DNA of 58,581 nt from the NCBI GenBank assembly GCA_035318985.1, contig DATHDP010000086.1:1-58581 (forward strand), given 5' to 3'. Positions within the stretch are counted from its first letter, which is position 1. Each line of letters begins with the position of its first letter. The notes below the pieces were generated by a model, which was not told the origin of the DNA, made no database searches, and worked only from the letters and a program-made list of their open reading frames with translations. The translations under genes and the position numbers were made by a program. Below are positions 15,550-25,398 of this stretch, piece by piece. The stretch comes from VBAS01 sp035318985 (GTDB lineage: Bacteria; Bacteroidota; Bacteroidia; Chitinophagales; Chitinophagaceae).

Positions 15550-18075
15550 ATGAAAAATAGACTTCTATATGCAGCTTCATTTGTAGCAGTAATATTCTTT
15601 TTTCAATTAAGCTATGGCTTGCAAATATTAGTACCTACCAATATTAGTTGGATGATGACGGCACTGCATGATTGGGGAACACATTACCTGGGTTGGCTAT
15701 ATTATAAAAATGAACCGTGGCAATTTCCTATTGGTAGTGTCACTAATTATTTTTATCCAATAGGTACCAATGTTGGCTTAACTGATTCAATTCCCTTATT
15801 TGCTATTTTCTTTAAAATTTTCGCTGGCATTTTACCGGAAAACTTTCAGTATTTCGGCATATGGCTTTTTTTATGTCACTTATTAGCAGCATATTTTACC
15901 ATTCGACTTTTCCTTTTATTAAAAGTGAATCACGTCATCACCTTCATCGCAGTTATACTTATAGTTGCAAATCCTGTTCTTATTCACAGAGGCATGCATC
16001 CAGCGTTATGTGCCCATTGGTTAATATTAGCATCCATCTATTTGTATTGCCTGGATCCAAAAATTGTTACGTTAAAAAAAATCCTTACGTATCAATTCGT
16101 TTTATTGATCCTGTCGGCACTAATCAATCCTTACATGTGTTTAATGGTCTTTGGATTTACTGTTGCGCTATCTGCAAGACATAGCTTCTTTGATAAAATT
16201 TTATCTAAAAAATATTTTTTTGCTTACAATGCAACTTCGATAATTGTTCTTTTAATGACCTGGTATTTTATTGGAATATTAATTTTTAATTCCGGAGAAA
16301 ATCTTAGTGTCGAAGGGAGTTATGGTTTATATAGTTTAAATCTGAATTCACTATATAATTCATCTGGCTGGTCCAACTATTTGCCGGGATTAAAACAAAT
16401 AAGCTGGCACCAATATGAAGGATTCATGTATTTAGGGCTGGGCATCTTATTGCTGCTTGCCCTTTTACTTCTCTATTTTTTTGGGTCTTTTCTTGCCAAG
16501 CTTATATGGAAGACCCAGCAAGAATTTCCATTCCAGCTAAATAAAAAATGGCTTATTCCGCTAGTTGCAATGGTTGCAATTTTTACTTTATTTGCCATCA
16601 CTCATGTAGTCTCTCTTAATGATAAGATACTGTTTAAAGTACCACTTCCTAGTATATTGATTAAACTAGGAGAAACCTTCAGAGCAAGTGGAAGATTTTT
16701 CTGGATTCCTTATTACTTGATTATACTTTTTGCAATTGTTGCCATTGCGAGGATCAGGATACACATAATTGCTAAAATTTCTATACTCGCAATCATTCTC
16801 TTTATCCAGTTAAAAGATACATGGCGTCTTATAAACATGTATAAACTTAGTTATGGTGCTTACCATACTCCACTAAACGATAATAACTGGCAAGATCTTA
16901 TAAAAGAATATAAAGAAATAGCTTTATACCCGCCATTTGAAGGAACTTATTTGACAAAACTCGACTATCAATATTTTTGTTTCCTGGCAGCAAAAGATGC
17001 AAAACCAATAAATACAGGCTATGTGGCACGGGCTGATTATAGATCAATGGATAAATATCGGGATAGTCTGGAATCTAATATTCAAAATGGTAATTTGTCT
17101 CCTACCACCTTATACATTACAACTGCAGCAAACTTAAATTACTTCTCTCCTTCACTACAATCAAACAATTGGGGAATTAGTTCGCTGGATAACTATTACT
17201 TTATTTACGATAGGAATGCTAAAAATGAAAAATTACTGTCACTGATCAATAAAATAAATGAAAACAATAAAGAACGATTGGATTCCGTAAATAAGATAAT
17301 TAATAAAAGAACACTTTTTACAGAAACCGGCAAACCAGTAAATAAGGGAAAAGAATCTATTCAATATTTTATTGAAAAAATGAATGTCGCTGAAAAATAT
17401 ATTTCAATTGCAGGATGGGGTTTTGTTAATAATACAAACAACAATAAAGGTGATTCTGTTTTTATTACGTTAACGAATGATAATATATCATATATCGCCG
17501 CTGCATCGTTGCAGGATAGGCCAGATATTACAAGTTATTTTAAAAAGTCTTACCTAAATGATGCGGGTTTTAAAACCATCGCATTTTTTGATGATCTGCC
17601 AAAAGGAAATTATCAGTTAGGTATCGCCATAAAAAATGTTCAGGAAGAATTTATTCATCAGTTTACGGATAGAACTGTAAAGGTCGGTCTAAAAGAAAAT
17701 GCAGAACTTGAAAAAATAATAATTCTTCCACCGGAAAATAGGATTACTTACAATTTTGATCTTTTCGAAAATAATAGCAACGATCTAAGGTTGGGTGGAT
17801 GGGCAACAATTGAAAATCGATCTGCAGAAGGGCAAACCATAAGTTGTGTTTTTAAAAGCGAAAAGGATATTTACAAAGTTCTAACTGAGCCAGTAAAAAG
17901 ACCAGATGTTACTGCGTATTTTAAAAATAAATATCAGCTCGACAATTCAGGTTTTTCAGTTAAAATTTTAAAAAAATCTTTCAATAAAGGTAAGTACCAG
18001 GTTGGGATCATTATTAAAGACCAATCCAATAAAGAAGTTTTTATGATAACAGATAAGGTAATTGAAATTCAATAA
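15550..18075 (+). CDS. Large membrane protein, GT-C-like N-terminal half with two C-terminal GW/RPDV/SGF modules
   Basis: The 841-residue protein has about 12 membrane segments up to residue 420 and a large soluble, probably periplasmic, part. The N-terminal region (MTALHDWGTHYLGWLYYKNE, YPIGTNVGLTDSIPLFAIFF) resembles the family I remember as DUF6311, predicted membrane glycosyltransferases. Residues 610-712 and 735-841 are two copies of a roughly 110-residue module. Each has an aromatic-Gly start (GWGFVNN, GWATIEN), an R-P-D segment (DRPDITSYFK, KRPDVTAYFK), then DAGF or NSGF, and finally GNYQLGI or GKYQVGI. The same module occurs three times in the protein at 19249-22362. It likely acts on the glycan outside the cytoplasm; no enzymatic activity can be proven. 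Confidence 0.7.
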   Translation: MKNRLLYAASFVAVIFFFQLSYGLQILVPTNISWMMTALHDWGTHYLGWLYYKNEPWQFPIGSVTNYFYPIGTNVGLTDSIPLFAIFFKIFAGILPENFQYFGIWLFLCHLLAAYFTIRLFLLLKVNHVITFIAVILIVANPVLIHRGMHPALCAHWLILASIYLYCLDPKIVTLKKILTYQFVLLILSALINPYMCLMVFGFTVALSARHSFFDKILSKKYFFAYNATSIIVLLMTWYFIGILIFNSGENLSVEGSYGLYSLNLNSLYNSSGWSNYLPGLKQISWHQYEGFMYLGLGILLLLALLLLYFFGSFLAKLIWKTQQEFPFQLNKKWLIPLVAMVAIFTLFAITHVVSLNDKILFKVPLPSILIKLGETFRASGRFFWIPYYLIILFAIVAIARIRIHIIAKISILAIILFIQLKDTWRLINMYKLSYGAYHTPLNDNNWQDLIKEYKEIALYPPFEGTYLTKLDYQYFCFLAAKDAKPINTGYVARADYRSMDKYRDSLESNIQNGNLSPTTLYITTAANLNYFSPSLQSNNWGISSLDNYYFIYDRNAKNEKLLSLINKINENNKERLDSVNKIINKRTLFTETGKPVNKGKESIQYFIEKMNVAEKYISIAGWGFVNNTNNNKGDSVFITLTNDNISYIAAASLQDRPDITSYFKKSYLNDAGFKTIAFFDDLPKGNYQLGIAIKNVQEEFIHQFTDRTVKVGLKENAELEKIIILPPENRITYNFDLFENNSNDLRLGGWATIENRSAEGQTISCVFKSEKDIYKVLTEPVKRPDVTAYFKNKYQLDNSGFSVKILKKSFNKGKYQVGIIIKDQSNKEVFMITDKVIEIQ

Positions 18076-18111
18076 TTATTTTTGAAAGGCTAAGATTAAT
18101 TAATAAAACGG

Positions 18112-19233
18112 ATGAGAATAGGTATCGATGCGAAATCATTTTTTTCAGGCCCGATTAGTACAACCGTCGTTTTGCAAAATCTGCTTCCTGAACTAATAAG
18201 GCTTTACCCTGATAATGAATGGATACTTTTTCTCAATAAGAATGACAGACATTTAGAGATCCCTTTTAAAGGAAAAAACATTCATACTTATTATATATGG
18301 GCTGGAATGAATATGCTTTCCAATATTTTTGTCGTACCATCCTGTGCAAAAAAAATGAAGGTAGATGTAATGGTATTTCAAACATTTCCCTCTTGGCAAG
18401 GCAACATACCAGGAATAGCATTTATACATGATGTTCTTTTCAGAGATTATCCTCAATTCTTTACATGGAAAGAAAGGCTCTATTTTAAACCGTTGTCTTT
18501 TTTAACAAGAAGCGCTGCCCGACTTACTGCAACCACTGAATTTGTTGCCAATAAATTATTGAATTATAACTATACAAATAGTCGTTCAAAAATTGATATT
18601 GTGCCATTGGCAGTTTCACCGAAATTTAAGTCGGTAGAAAAATATAATACAGAGGCTCTGAAAACAATAAAAGGGAAATTCAAACTACCAGATGAGTTTT
18701 TGTTATTTGTTGGAAGACTAAACGTAAGAAAGAATATAGAAACATTACTAAAGGCATTGCCTTTACTTGAAAATAAAACTATTCCACTGGTAATTGTAGG
18801 AGAGCCTGATTGGAAAACCCCAGATCTTAAAAAAATACTTTCATTGCCTGAACTTAAGAATAAAATTTTAATAACAGGGCGAATGACAGACGAAGAATTA
18901 ACTGCAACCTATGCTATGTCGAAAATATTTTGCTATCCTTCTTTTGCAGAAGGTTTTGGACTACCACCACTGGAAGCCATGGCATCTGGGGTTCCTGTTA
19001 TTGTATCGCAATCAACTTCATTTCCGGAAGTATGTGGTGATGCTGCTGTGTATGTAAATCCTGCACAAGCTGAAAGCATTGCCCTGGCAATAAATAGTTT
19101 GTTGAACGATGCTGAATTATATTCTCAAAAAAAACAAAAAGGTTTTCTTCGGGTTTCTAAATATACATGGGAATTAAGTGCTCATGCAATGATGCAAAGT
19201 ATTCTTAATGCTACTAAACAAAATACAAAATAA
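18112..19233 (+). CDS. Glycosyltransferase family 4/1 (GT-B fold)
   Basis: The 373-residue cytoplasmic protein has the two-domain GT-B layout. The N-terminal half begins RIGIDAKSFFSGP and includes IPGIAFIHDVLFRDYP. The C-terminal donor-binding half has LLFVGRLNVRKNIETLLKAL, then FCYPSFAEGFGLPPLEAMAS with the E-x7-E nucleotide-sugar signature, and FPEVCGDAAVYVNP. It is the last gene of the plus-strand block and is convergent with the large membrane protein, with 15 bases between the stops. Mannosyl- or similar transferases look like this, but the sugar cannot be told. Confidence 0.88.
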   Translation: MRIGIDAKSFFSGPISTTVVLQNLLPELIRLYPDNEWILFLNKNDRHLEIPFKGKNIHTYYIWAGMNMLSNIFVVPSCAKKMKVDVMVFQTFPSWQGNIPGIAFIHDVLFRDYPQFFTWKERLYFKPLSFLTRSAARLTATTEFVANKLLNYNYTNSRSKIDIVPLAVSPKFKSVEKYNTEALKTIKGKFKLPDEFLLFVGRLNVRKNIETLLKALPLLENKTIPLVIVGEPDWKTPDLKKILSLPELKNKILITGRMTDEELTATYAMSKIFCYPSFAEGFGLPPLEAMASGVPVIVSQSTSFPEVCGDAAVYVNPAQAESIALAINSLLNDAELYSQKKQKGFLRVSKYTWELSAHAMMQSILNATKQNTK

Positions 19234-19248
19234 ATTGCTTAATAACTC

Positions 19249-22200
19249 TTACTTTTTACTGATAAATCGCCCCTGAAATTTTACAACTCCATCACCCTCT
19301 TTCTGCTTTATGCATATACCAATTTCATACCTACCTGGCTCAAGGTCTTTCTTTGAAATTTTTGCAGAAAACCCACACCTATCAATATTAATAGTGCTTT
19401 TAAGATAAGCAGTTACATCAGGCCTTGATCTTATTTCGGTTGCCGCTACATAAGATGAAGTGCTTCCTTTAAGTATGATCTCAATCTTACTGTTTTGTAC
19501 ATTACTTATATTTTCGACAGCCCAACCAGCCACCGTAAAAAAATCACTCCCTTCATCCAGATGATCAATTACAGCATTGAATTTCTGCACGGCTGGTAAT
19601 TTTCCAATTGGTGAAGTGTTAAATGAACCGTCACCTATTCTTACAATTTTATTCGTAAGAACGTAATTATGCCTTTTATCATTCCCATGAATTTTTTCTA
19701 TGCCAATCATATATTCCCCTTCAGGAAATTTATCTTTTGGTATATAAACGGAAAACCCACTGTTTTCAAGTAAAGGGTTTTTAAATACTGCTGCTATGTC
19801 AACTCTTTTTGTGCTGGCTACACCTACTCTGAAAGTTTCACGTTCATTCTGCAAGATCAGGTTTGTTGTATCCTTTTTAGTAGTCCCATTTTTTAGAAAT
19901 GACCAGCCTTGAATTAAAAACCTATCCTGCTCTTCTGCGACAAGCTCAATGTTATAAGATACCTGGTCGGTAAAAGATCGCGGTTCAATCCTGTTAATTT
20001 TTTGAATACTATTAGGCGCATCAATATTTATATGCCGATCTGTATAGTTTATTTTCGCCAATTTATTATCAGTACTAAAAAGGCCAATTCCAAGTTTATA
20101 TTCACCCGGAGGTAATTGAGCTCTACTTACCAGAGAACTAATTCCACTGTATTCAATATCATCTCTTGCAAAAAAGGCAGGCAGATCGGGACGATGTTTT
20201 CTTTCTGAAGGTAATTCATAAACAGTGTTACCTGATTGTAATATTGCCTTCACTAAAAAATTTTTATTATCGTTTTTCTCAGAAAATGCCCAACCTGACA
20301 CCCTGATGGTTTGCCCATGTGAAGAAAAATCTTCTATATTGTAATGGAGCTCCTCTGGTTGCAAAACAGTTGTATCTCCAATTCGGAGGGGTCTAAATTT
20401 GTTCATTATACCTGTAATACCAATACTGTCTGTGATCTGCTCTGATGTTGGTTTATTTGCAAAGCGATAATAGCTGTTTTTCATCCTCACGGTTCTAATA
20501 AATCCGGTATTCGCCGGATATGATTCAAGCCTGATCTTTTTCACGCTGGTGCTTAACTTACCGTCCGACTGCATCAGTAATTGAAACTCCTCTTTGTTAT
20601 CAACGAATTTGTTTAAAATAACACCTCCTTCAAGAATAGTTTTGCTAACCCTGAATGATTTGATTTCATCATTCTCAAGGGTGAAAAAAATTTTCATTAC
20701 CGGAGGCTGATAGACCAATCTGCGTAATTTGCCAGTTAAGTTATATTCAATAAATAAACTTGATACCTGGATATCTGAGCTCCGTTTTACTAGTATGTCT
20801 TCTCCAAGTTTTATAATAAGATTTTCTTCTTCCTTAAGTTTTATTAAACTTCTTGAGGTATCTCTTTTCTTAAGAATTAATTCCTCATCCACCTCTCCAA
20901 CAACCTTGTAATTGTTAATGAGGGCCAGTTTTGTCTTAGTTTCATCAAAAAAGGCAAAACGATCGTCAATCGAGCTCATTGAAAAAAGAACATAATCAGG
21001 CGCATTTGCTGACATATATTTTTCATAGTTCAGGTTGTCAAGGTATCCATCATATGCAGTATAAGATTGTATAACCGGTCGGGGATTATAATGAAATCCA
21101 TTAAAATATATTTTAGAAACTTCTGCAGGAATAATATCAACAGAATGGTTGCCGATTATTTTTCTAAACTCATTATCCTGTGAAAGCAATTTATCTGACT
21201 TGGTAACCTCAGCATCATAATTTTTAAGTCCGGTAAAATAATTTTTTATCTCACCTATCTTAAAGTCGATAAATGACAGGTTAAATATTCTATTTACAGG
21301 CTTATAACTTCCCGGCGCACTATTTACCACCCAAAGTGAAATAAGAACAACAGCCCAGCAGGCAAATGACGCTATCCTTTTTTCAATTTTTCCCTGAGTA
21401 AATAAATATATGAGTATAATTACAATACTCATGCTTTTAAAAAAGAGAAAAATATGGCCATCAAATCTTACAAATGAACTCTTAAAAAGCACATAGACAG
21501 CCATAGTAAAAAGTAGGTAAAGAAAAATTTCATCAATATTTCTTAGAACTTCTTTCTTCCGTACGAAAGTAATAAGTCGATATAATATCCAAAAAGCAAT
21601 GATCGCAAGAATGGCAATTGATGCGAAGGCAAATTTGTATAATCCAGCAGCCAACGGAATAAACATAGAATCATTGAATCCATCAATGATGTGGATTGCT
21701 CCTTTTAAATACCCTTTCATATCTACATTGAAAGCCACAGCACATAGCCAGAGGATAAGTAGATATGAAACTACGATGATAATATAATTCCTAACAGGCA
21801 ATTTCTTTCTTATAACCGCATAGGTGATTGCCATTGTAAAAATCGTCAAGCTACTTATACCAAGGCCAAGTTTATAGTAAAAGCAAAATATTGAAATTAA
21901 AGCGGCTTGCACCAGGTATCCAATTTTCCCAGCTGGTTCTTTTAAAAAAGAAAAGAGAAAAAAAAGCAGGAAGAAAAAGAACCATTGTTCTGCTGCATCA
22001 TACATAGCAACGATAACGATTAGAAAGGCAAACAAGACTATAATGAAATTAAAATAAGCCTTAAATATTTTCCTGGCGACAAAAATAAAAGTGCATAAAA
22101 AGTAAAGATCAAAAAGCAGGTAGAAATATTTGTTAACAGAAATAGGTAGCCTGCTATAAAGAACACCAAAAGGGCCATATGTAAAAACAAAATCCTTTCC

Positions 22201-22362
22201 GAAAACGAGATCATACTTATTAGCCAGGTGAAGCGAAATATTCCAGGATGGATCAAGCCCTGTCTTTGGTATTTGATAAAATGAACTCGGAAAAATTAAA
22301 AAGGTGAGGAAGAGAATAAATAAATATTGAAGGTAAAGTTTCGACTTACTTTGCTCTGTCAT
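19249..22362 (-). CDS. Very large membrane protein with three C-terminal GW/RPDV/SGF modules
   Basis: The 1037-residue protein has about ten to twelve membrane segments in residues 10-360 and a long extracytoplasmic part. LDPSWNISLHLANK and FVFTYGPFGVLYSRLP in the first loops look like a GT-C glycosyltransferase, though no family name is certain. Three copies of a roughly 125-residue unit fill the C-terminus, with GWAF, GWSF and GWAV near residues 689, 819 and 944. Each copy then has an R-P-D or R-V-D motif (HRPDLPAFF, KRVDIAAVF, SRPDVTAYL), SGI/SGF/CGF and G-E/R-Y-x-I/L-G-I. The unit is shared with the protein at 15550-18075. The gene lies opposite to its neighbours on both sides. Confidence 0.65.
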   Translation of the reverse strand: MTEQSKSKLYLQYLFILFLTFLIFPSSFYQIPKTGLDPSWNISLHLANKYDLVFGKDFVFTYGPFGVLYSRLPISVNKYFYLLFDLYFLCTFIFVARKIFKAYFNFIIVLFAFLIVIVAMYDAAEQWFFFFLLFFLFSFLKEPAGKIGYLVQAALISIFCFYYKLGLGISSLTIFTMAITYAVIRKKLPVRNYIIIVVSYLLILWLCAVAFNVDMKGYLKGAIHIIDGFNDSMFIPLAAGLYKFAFASIAILAIIAFWILYRLITFVRKKEVLRNIDEIFLYLLFTMAVYVLFKSSFVRFDGHIFLFFKSMSIVIILIYLFTQGKIEKRIASFACWAVVLISLWVVNSAPGSYKPVNRIFNLSFIDFKIGEIKNYFTGLKNYDAEVTKSDKLLSQDNEFRKIIGNHSVDIIPAEVSKIYFNGFHYNPRPVIQSYTAYDGYLDNLNYEKYMSANAPDYVLFSMSSIDDRFAFFDETKTKLALINNYKVVGEVDEELILKKRDTSRSLIKLKEEENLIIKLGEDILVKRSSDIQVSSLFIEYNLTGKLRRLVYQPPVMKIFFTLENDEIKSFRVSKTILEGGVILNKFVDNKEEFQLLMQSDGKLSTSVKKIRLESYPANTGFIRTVRMKNSYYRFANKPTSEQITDSIGITGIMNKFRPLRIGDTTVLQPEELHYNIEDFSSHGQTIRVSGWAFSEKNDNKNFLVKAILQSGNTVYELPSERKHRPDLPAFFARDDIEYSGISSLVSRAQLPPGEYKLGIGLFSTDNKLAKINYTDRHINIDAPNSIQKINRIEPRSFTDQVSYNIELVAEEQDRFLIQGWSFLKNGTTKKDTTNLILQNERETFRVGVASTKRVDIAAVFKNPLLENSGFSVYIPKDKFPEGEYMIGIEKIHGNDKRHNYVLTNKIVRIGDGSFNTSPIGKLPAVQKFNAVIDHLDEGSDFFTVAGWAVENISNVQNSKIEIILKGSTSSYVAATEIRSRPDVTAYLKSTINIDRCGFSAKISKKDLEPGRYEIGICIKQKEGDGVVKFQGRFISKK

Positions 22363-22478
22363 TTAAGAATTAATTTTTTTGCCTGATTTAAGGGAGCAAA
22401 TGTAAAAATAATTGTAGAACTTCGAAGAATTTTAAAAATAGATAACACTTATCTAAACAGCATCAATCTGAATAATAC

Positions 22479-23552
22479 ATGCAAAAAAAAATACTTATTA
22501 CCGGAGGTGCTGGATTTGTTGGTTCATCATTAGCAATCAAGATCAAAAAAAAATATCCTGGCTATTCAATTTATTGTCTGGATAATCTAAAACGCAGGGG
22601 ATCAGAACTAAATATCCCTCGCCTTTTGGCCAATGGAATCAAATTTATTCATGGTGATATAAGGAACAGAGAGGATCTTTATCCATTCGAAACAGAAATA
22701 ACTACAATCATTGAAGCCTCAGCAGAACCATCGGTTTTGGCTGGAATAAATGGTTCTCCAGATTATTTGATTAACACAAATTTAATTGGAACTATTAACT
22801 GTCTTTATCTTGCTGCCAAATTGAAAGCTGATTTTCTTTTTATTTCCACAAGTAGAGTTTATCCTATTGAAACAATAAATAGAGCTTCATTTATTGCCAC
22901 AGATTCGAGATTTGAATTTTCAAAAAAACAGGAAATAAAAGGGCTATCACAAAAAGGGATAGCAGAAGATTTTCCAATGGAAGGATTTCGTTCGTTTTAT
23001 GGCGCCACTAAATTATCCTCTGAATTTTTAATACAAGAGTTTAATAAATTTTATAATATTCGGACAGTCATAAATCGTTGCGGAGTACTTACTGGTCCAT
23101 GGCAAATGGGAAAAGTTGACCAGGGCGTAATAGTTCTTTGGGTTGCACGACATTTCTGGAAACTTGATCTTAGCTATTTTGGCTATGGCGGAAAAGGTAA
23201 ACAAGTCAGGGATATTTTGCATATTGATGATCTCGGTGAATTGATCGATTTTCAGATTCATAATATGGACAAATTGAATGGGAGTCTTTTTAACGTGGGA
23301 GGCGGTGAGAAAATCAGTATTTCCTTAAAAGAACTTACTGCAATCTGTCAAAAGATAACTGGTAATAAGGTCAACATTGCCGAAATTGAAGAGGGCAGAC
23401 AAGCAGATATCCGGATCTATATTTCTGACAATTCATTGGTTAGTTCTGCTACCGGCTGGCAACCGACTAGCAGTATCGAAAGTATAGTAACAGATATTTA
23501 TCACTGGATAAAAAATAATGAAGCCTTATTAAAGCCAATATTAATAGGATAA
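22479..23552 (+). CDS. NAD-dependent epimerase/dehydratase (extended SDR), CDP-paratose 2-epimerase-like
   Basis: The 357-residue protein has the N-terminal dinucleotide site ITGGAGFVGSS (residues 7-17) and the catalytic Y174-G-A-T-K178. GYGGKGKQVRDILHIDDLG and FNVGGG further on are typical of sugar-nucleotide epimerases. Similarity is greatest, by eye, to the CDP-tyvelose/CDP-paratose 2-epimerase group. It would convert one nucleotide sugar to another for the glycan. It stands first in a three-gene set, 11 bases before a second SDR gene, and is divergent from the 1037-residue membrane protein. Confidence 0.82.
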   Translation: MQKKILITGGAGFVGSSLAIKIKKKYPGYSIYCLDNLKRRGSELNIPRLLANGIKFIHGDIRNREDLYPFETEITTIIEASAEPSVLAGINGSPDYLINTNLIGTINCLYLAAKLKADFLFISTSRVYPIETINRASFIATDSRFEFSKKQEIKGLSQKGIAEDFPMEGFRSFYGATKLSSEFLIQEFNKFYNIRTVINRCGVLTGPWQMGKVDQGVIVLWVARHFWKLDLSYFGYGGKGKQVRDILHIDDLGELIDFQIHNMDKLNGSLFNVGGGEKISISLKELTAICQKITGNKVNIAEIEEGRQADIRIYISDNSLVSSATGWQPTSSIESIVTDIYHWIKNNEALLKPILIG

Positions 23553-23563
23553 ATTTTTATAAA

Positions 23564-24631
23564 ATGAAGATTGCAATTATTACAGGAGCTGCAGGACTTA
23601 TAGGCAGTGAGGCTGTAAATTTCTTTTCAAACAAATTTGATCTCATAGTAGGAATAGATAATAACCTGAGAAAATATTTTTTTGGTAAAGAGGGATCGAT
23701 TGAATGGAACATGAAGCGTCTTCAAGATAGCGTTTCTAATTATAAACACTACGATCTTGATATCCGTGACAATCAGCCGATGGAGCATCTGTTTAAAGAA
23801 TATAATTCCGATATAAAACTTGTGTTGCATACAGCTGCACAACCGAGTCACGATTGGGCAGCAAAAGAACCATTCACTGATTTTAGTGTAAATGCAAATG
23901 GTACATTAAATCTTTTAGAGATGTGCAGGCTTTACTCTCCTGCAGCTGTTTTTATTTTTACGTCTACCAATAAAGTTTATGGTGATACGCCTAACTACTT
24001 ACCGTTAAAAGAACTTGAAAGCCGATGGGAAATAGATGAAAGTCATCCTTACTATAAAAAAGGCGTTGACGAGAGTATGTCCATTGATCAATCAAAACAT
24101 TCTTTATTCGGTGCTTCTAAGGTTGCTGCAGATATACTTGTACAGGAATATGGAAAATATTTCGGTATGGATACGGGAATATTCAGAGGAGGTTGCTTAA
24201 CAGGACCAAATCACTCCGGGGCTAAGTTGCATGGTTTCCTTTCTTACCTGATGAAATGTGCTGTCACAGGTGACCATTATACAATATTTGGTTATAAAGG
24301 AAAACAAGTTCGCGACAATATCCATAGCCACGATCTTGTAAATATGTTCTGGCATTTTTATAATTCACCACATAAGGGTGAAGTGTATAATGCAGGAGGT
24401 GGAAGGTTCTCCAATTGTTCAATGCTTGAGGCCATTTCCATTTGTGAAAAAATTTCCGGAAACAAAATGAATTATTCTTATACTGAAGACAATCGCATCG
24501 GCGATCATATATGGTGGATCAGTGATGTCTCTAAATTCAAATCCCATTATCCTTCCTGGAACTGGGAATATGGCATCGAAGACATCTTGGTTGAAATACA
24601 CGAAGCACTTGTTTCAAGAACAGTTCATTAA
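23564..24631 (+). CDS. NAD-dependent epimerase (extended SDR) with Phe in place of the catalytic Tyr
   Basis: The 355-residue protein shares the layout of its neighbour: ITGAAGLIGSEA at the N-terminus, HTAAQPSHDWA, FTSTNKVYGDTPN and FGYKGKQVRDNIHSHDL. At the usual Y-x-x-x-K position it reads F182-G-A-S-K186, so the general-base tyrosine is replaced. I recall this SLFGASK form from a group of CDP-paratose 2-epimerase homologues, so it may be a normal variant. The two SDR genes are not close duplicates. Spacing is 11 bases before and 23 bases after it, consistent with one operon. The substrate is unknown. Confidence 0.8.
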   Translation: MKIAIITGAAGLIGSEAVNFFSNKFDLIVGIDNNLRKYFFGKEGSIEWNMKRLQDSVSNYKHYDLDIRDNQPMEHLFKEYNSDIKLVLHTAAQPSHDWAAKEPFTDFSVNANGTLNLLEMCRLYSPAAVFIFTSTNKVYGDTPNYLPLKELESRWEIDESHPYYKKGVDESMSIDQSKHSLFGASKVAADILVQEYGKYFGMDTGIFRGGCLTGPNHSGAKLHGFLSYLMKCAVTGDHYTIFGYKGKQVRDNIHSHDLVNMFWHFYNSPHKGEVYNAGGGRFSNCSMLEAISICEKISGNKMNYSYTEDNRIGDHIWWISDVSKFKSHYPSWNWEYGIEDILVEIHEALVSRTVH

Positions 24632-24654
24632 TCATACAAATATTTTCAGAATAC

Positions 24655-25398
24655 ATGAAATTGAGCGTAATTATTCCTGCATATAATGAAGAAGGCTCTA
24701 TTAAATCCAGCGTCCTTGAAATTCATTCAACCCTTGTAAAGAATAATGTTTCACATGAGATACTTGTTATTAATGATAATTCGAAGGATCATACTGAAGA
24801 CATCCTAAAAAACCTGATGTTGGAAGTGAGCAGCCTTCGTTATATCTCTAACTTCGGAGCAAATGGCTTTGGCTATGCAGTTCGACTTGGACTTGAAAAT
24901 TTTTCTGGTGATTGTGTTGCTATAATGATGGGTGATATGTCAGATTCACCTGATGACCTCGTGAAATTTTATTCTAAAATGCAAGAAGGTTATGACTGCG
25001 TTTTTGGCAGCCGATTTATGAAAGGTGGTAAAACTTATGACTACCCTTTTATAAAATTGATCATCAATCGCATTGCTAATAGTATTGTGCAAATATGTTT
25101 TGGTTTACGCTATAACGATACAACCAATGCATTTAAGATGTATAAAAAAGAAACAATAACCGGTTTAAAACCTTTTTTATCTCCTCATTTTAATCTTACA
25201 CTGGAGCTTCCACTTAAAGCAATTGTTCGTGGTTATACATATACAGTAGTTCCAAATTCGTGGACAAATCGTAAAACAGGTGCCTCTAAACTAAAGATCA
25301 GGGAAATGGGTAGTCGGTATTTTTTTATTTTACTTTACTGTTTAATCGAAAGATTTTTTTCCAGAGGTGACTTTAAAAAAAACAGTACTGGCCGTTAG
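24655..25398 (+). CDS. Glycosyltransferase family 2, DPM1-like without membrane tail
   Basis: The 247-residue protein opens with KLSVIIPAYNEEGSI and has VINDNSKDHT, then the metal-binding segment MMGDMSDSPDDL in place of the usual D-x-D, and FGSRFMKGG. PNSWTNRKTGASKLKI is as in polyprenyl-phosphate sugar synthases. It lacks the two C-terminal helices seen in the GT2 at 13896, ending with a short amphipathic part. It could make a polyprenyl-phosphate sugar for the large membrane proteins nearby, or act as a plain GT2. Its stop overlaps by four bases the end of the convergent methyltransferase. Confidence 0.82.
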   Translation: MKLSVIIPAYNEEGSIKSSVLEIHSTLVKNNVSHEILVINDNSKDHTEDILKNLMLEVSSLRYISNFGANGFGYAVRLGLENFSGDCVAIMMGDMSDSPDDLVKFYSKMQEGYDCVFGSRFMKGGKTYDYPFIKLIINRIANSIVQICFGLRYNDTTNAFKMYKKETITGLKPFLSPHFNLTLELPLKAIVRGYTYTVVPNSWTNRKTGASKLKIREMGSRYFFILLYCLIERFFSRGDFKKNSTGR

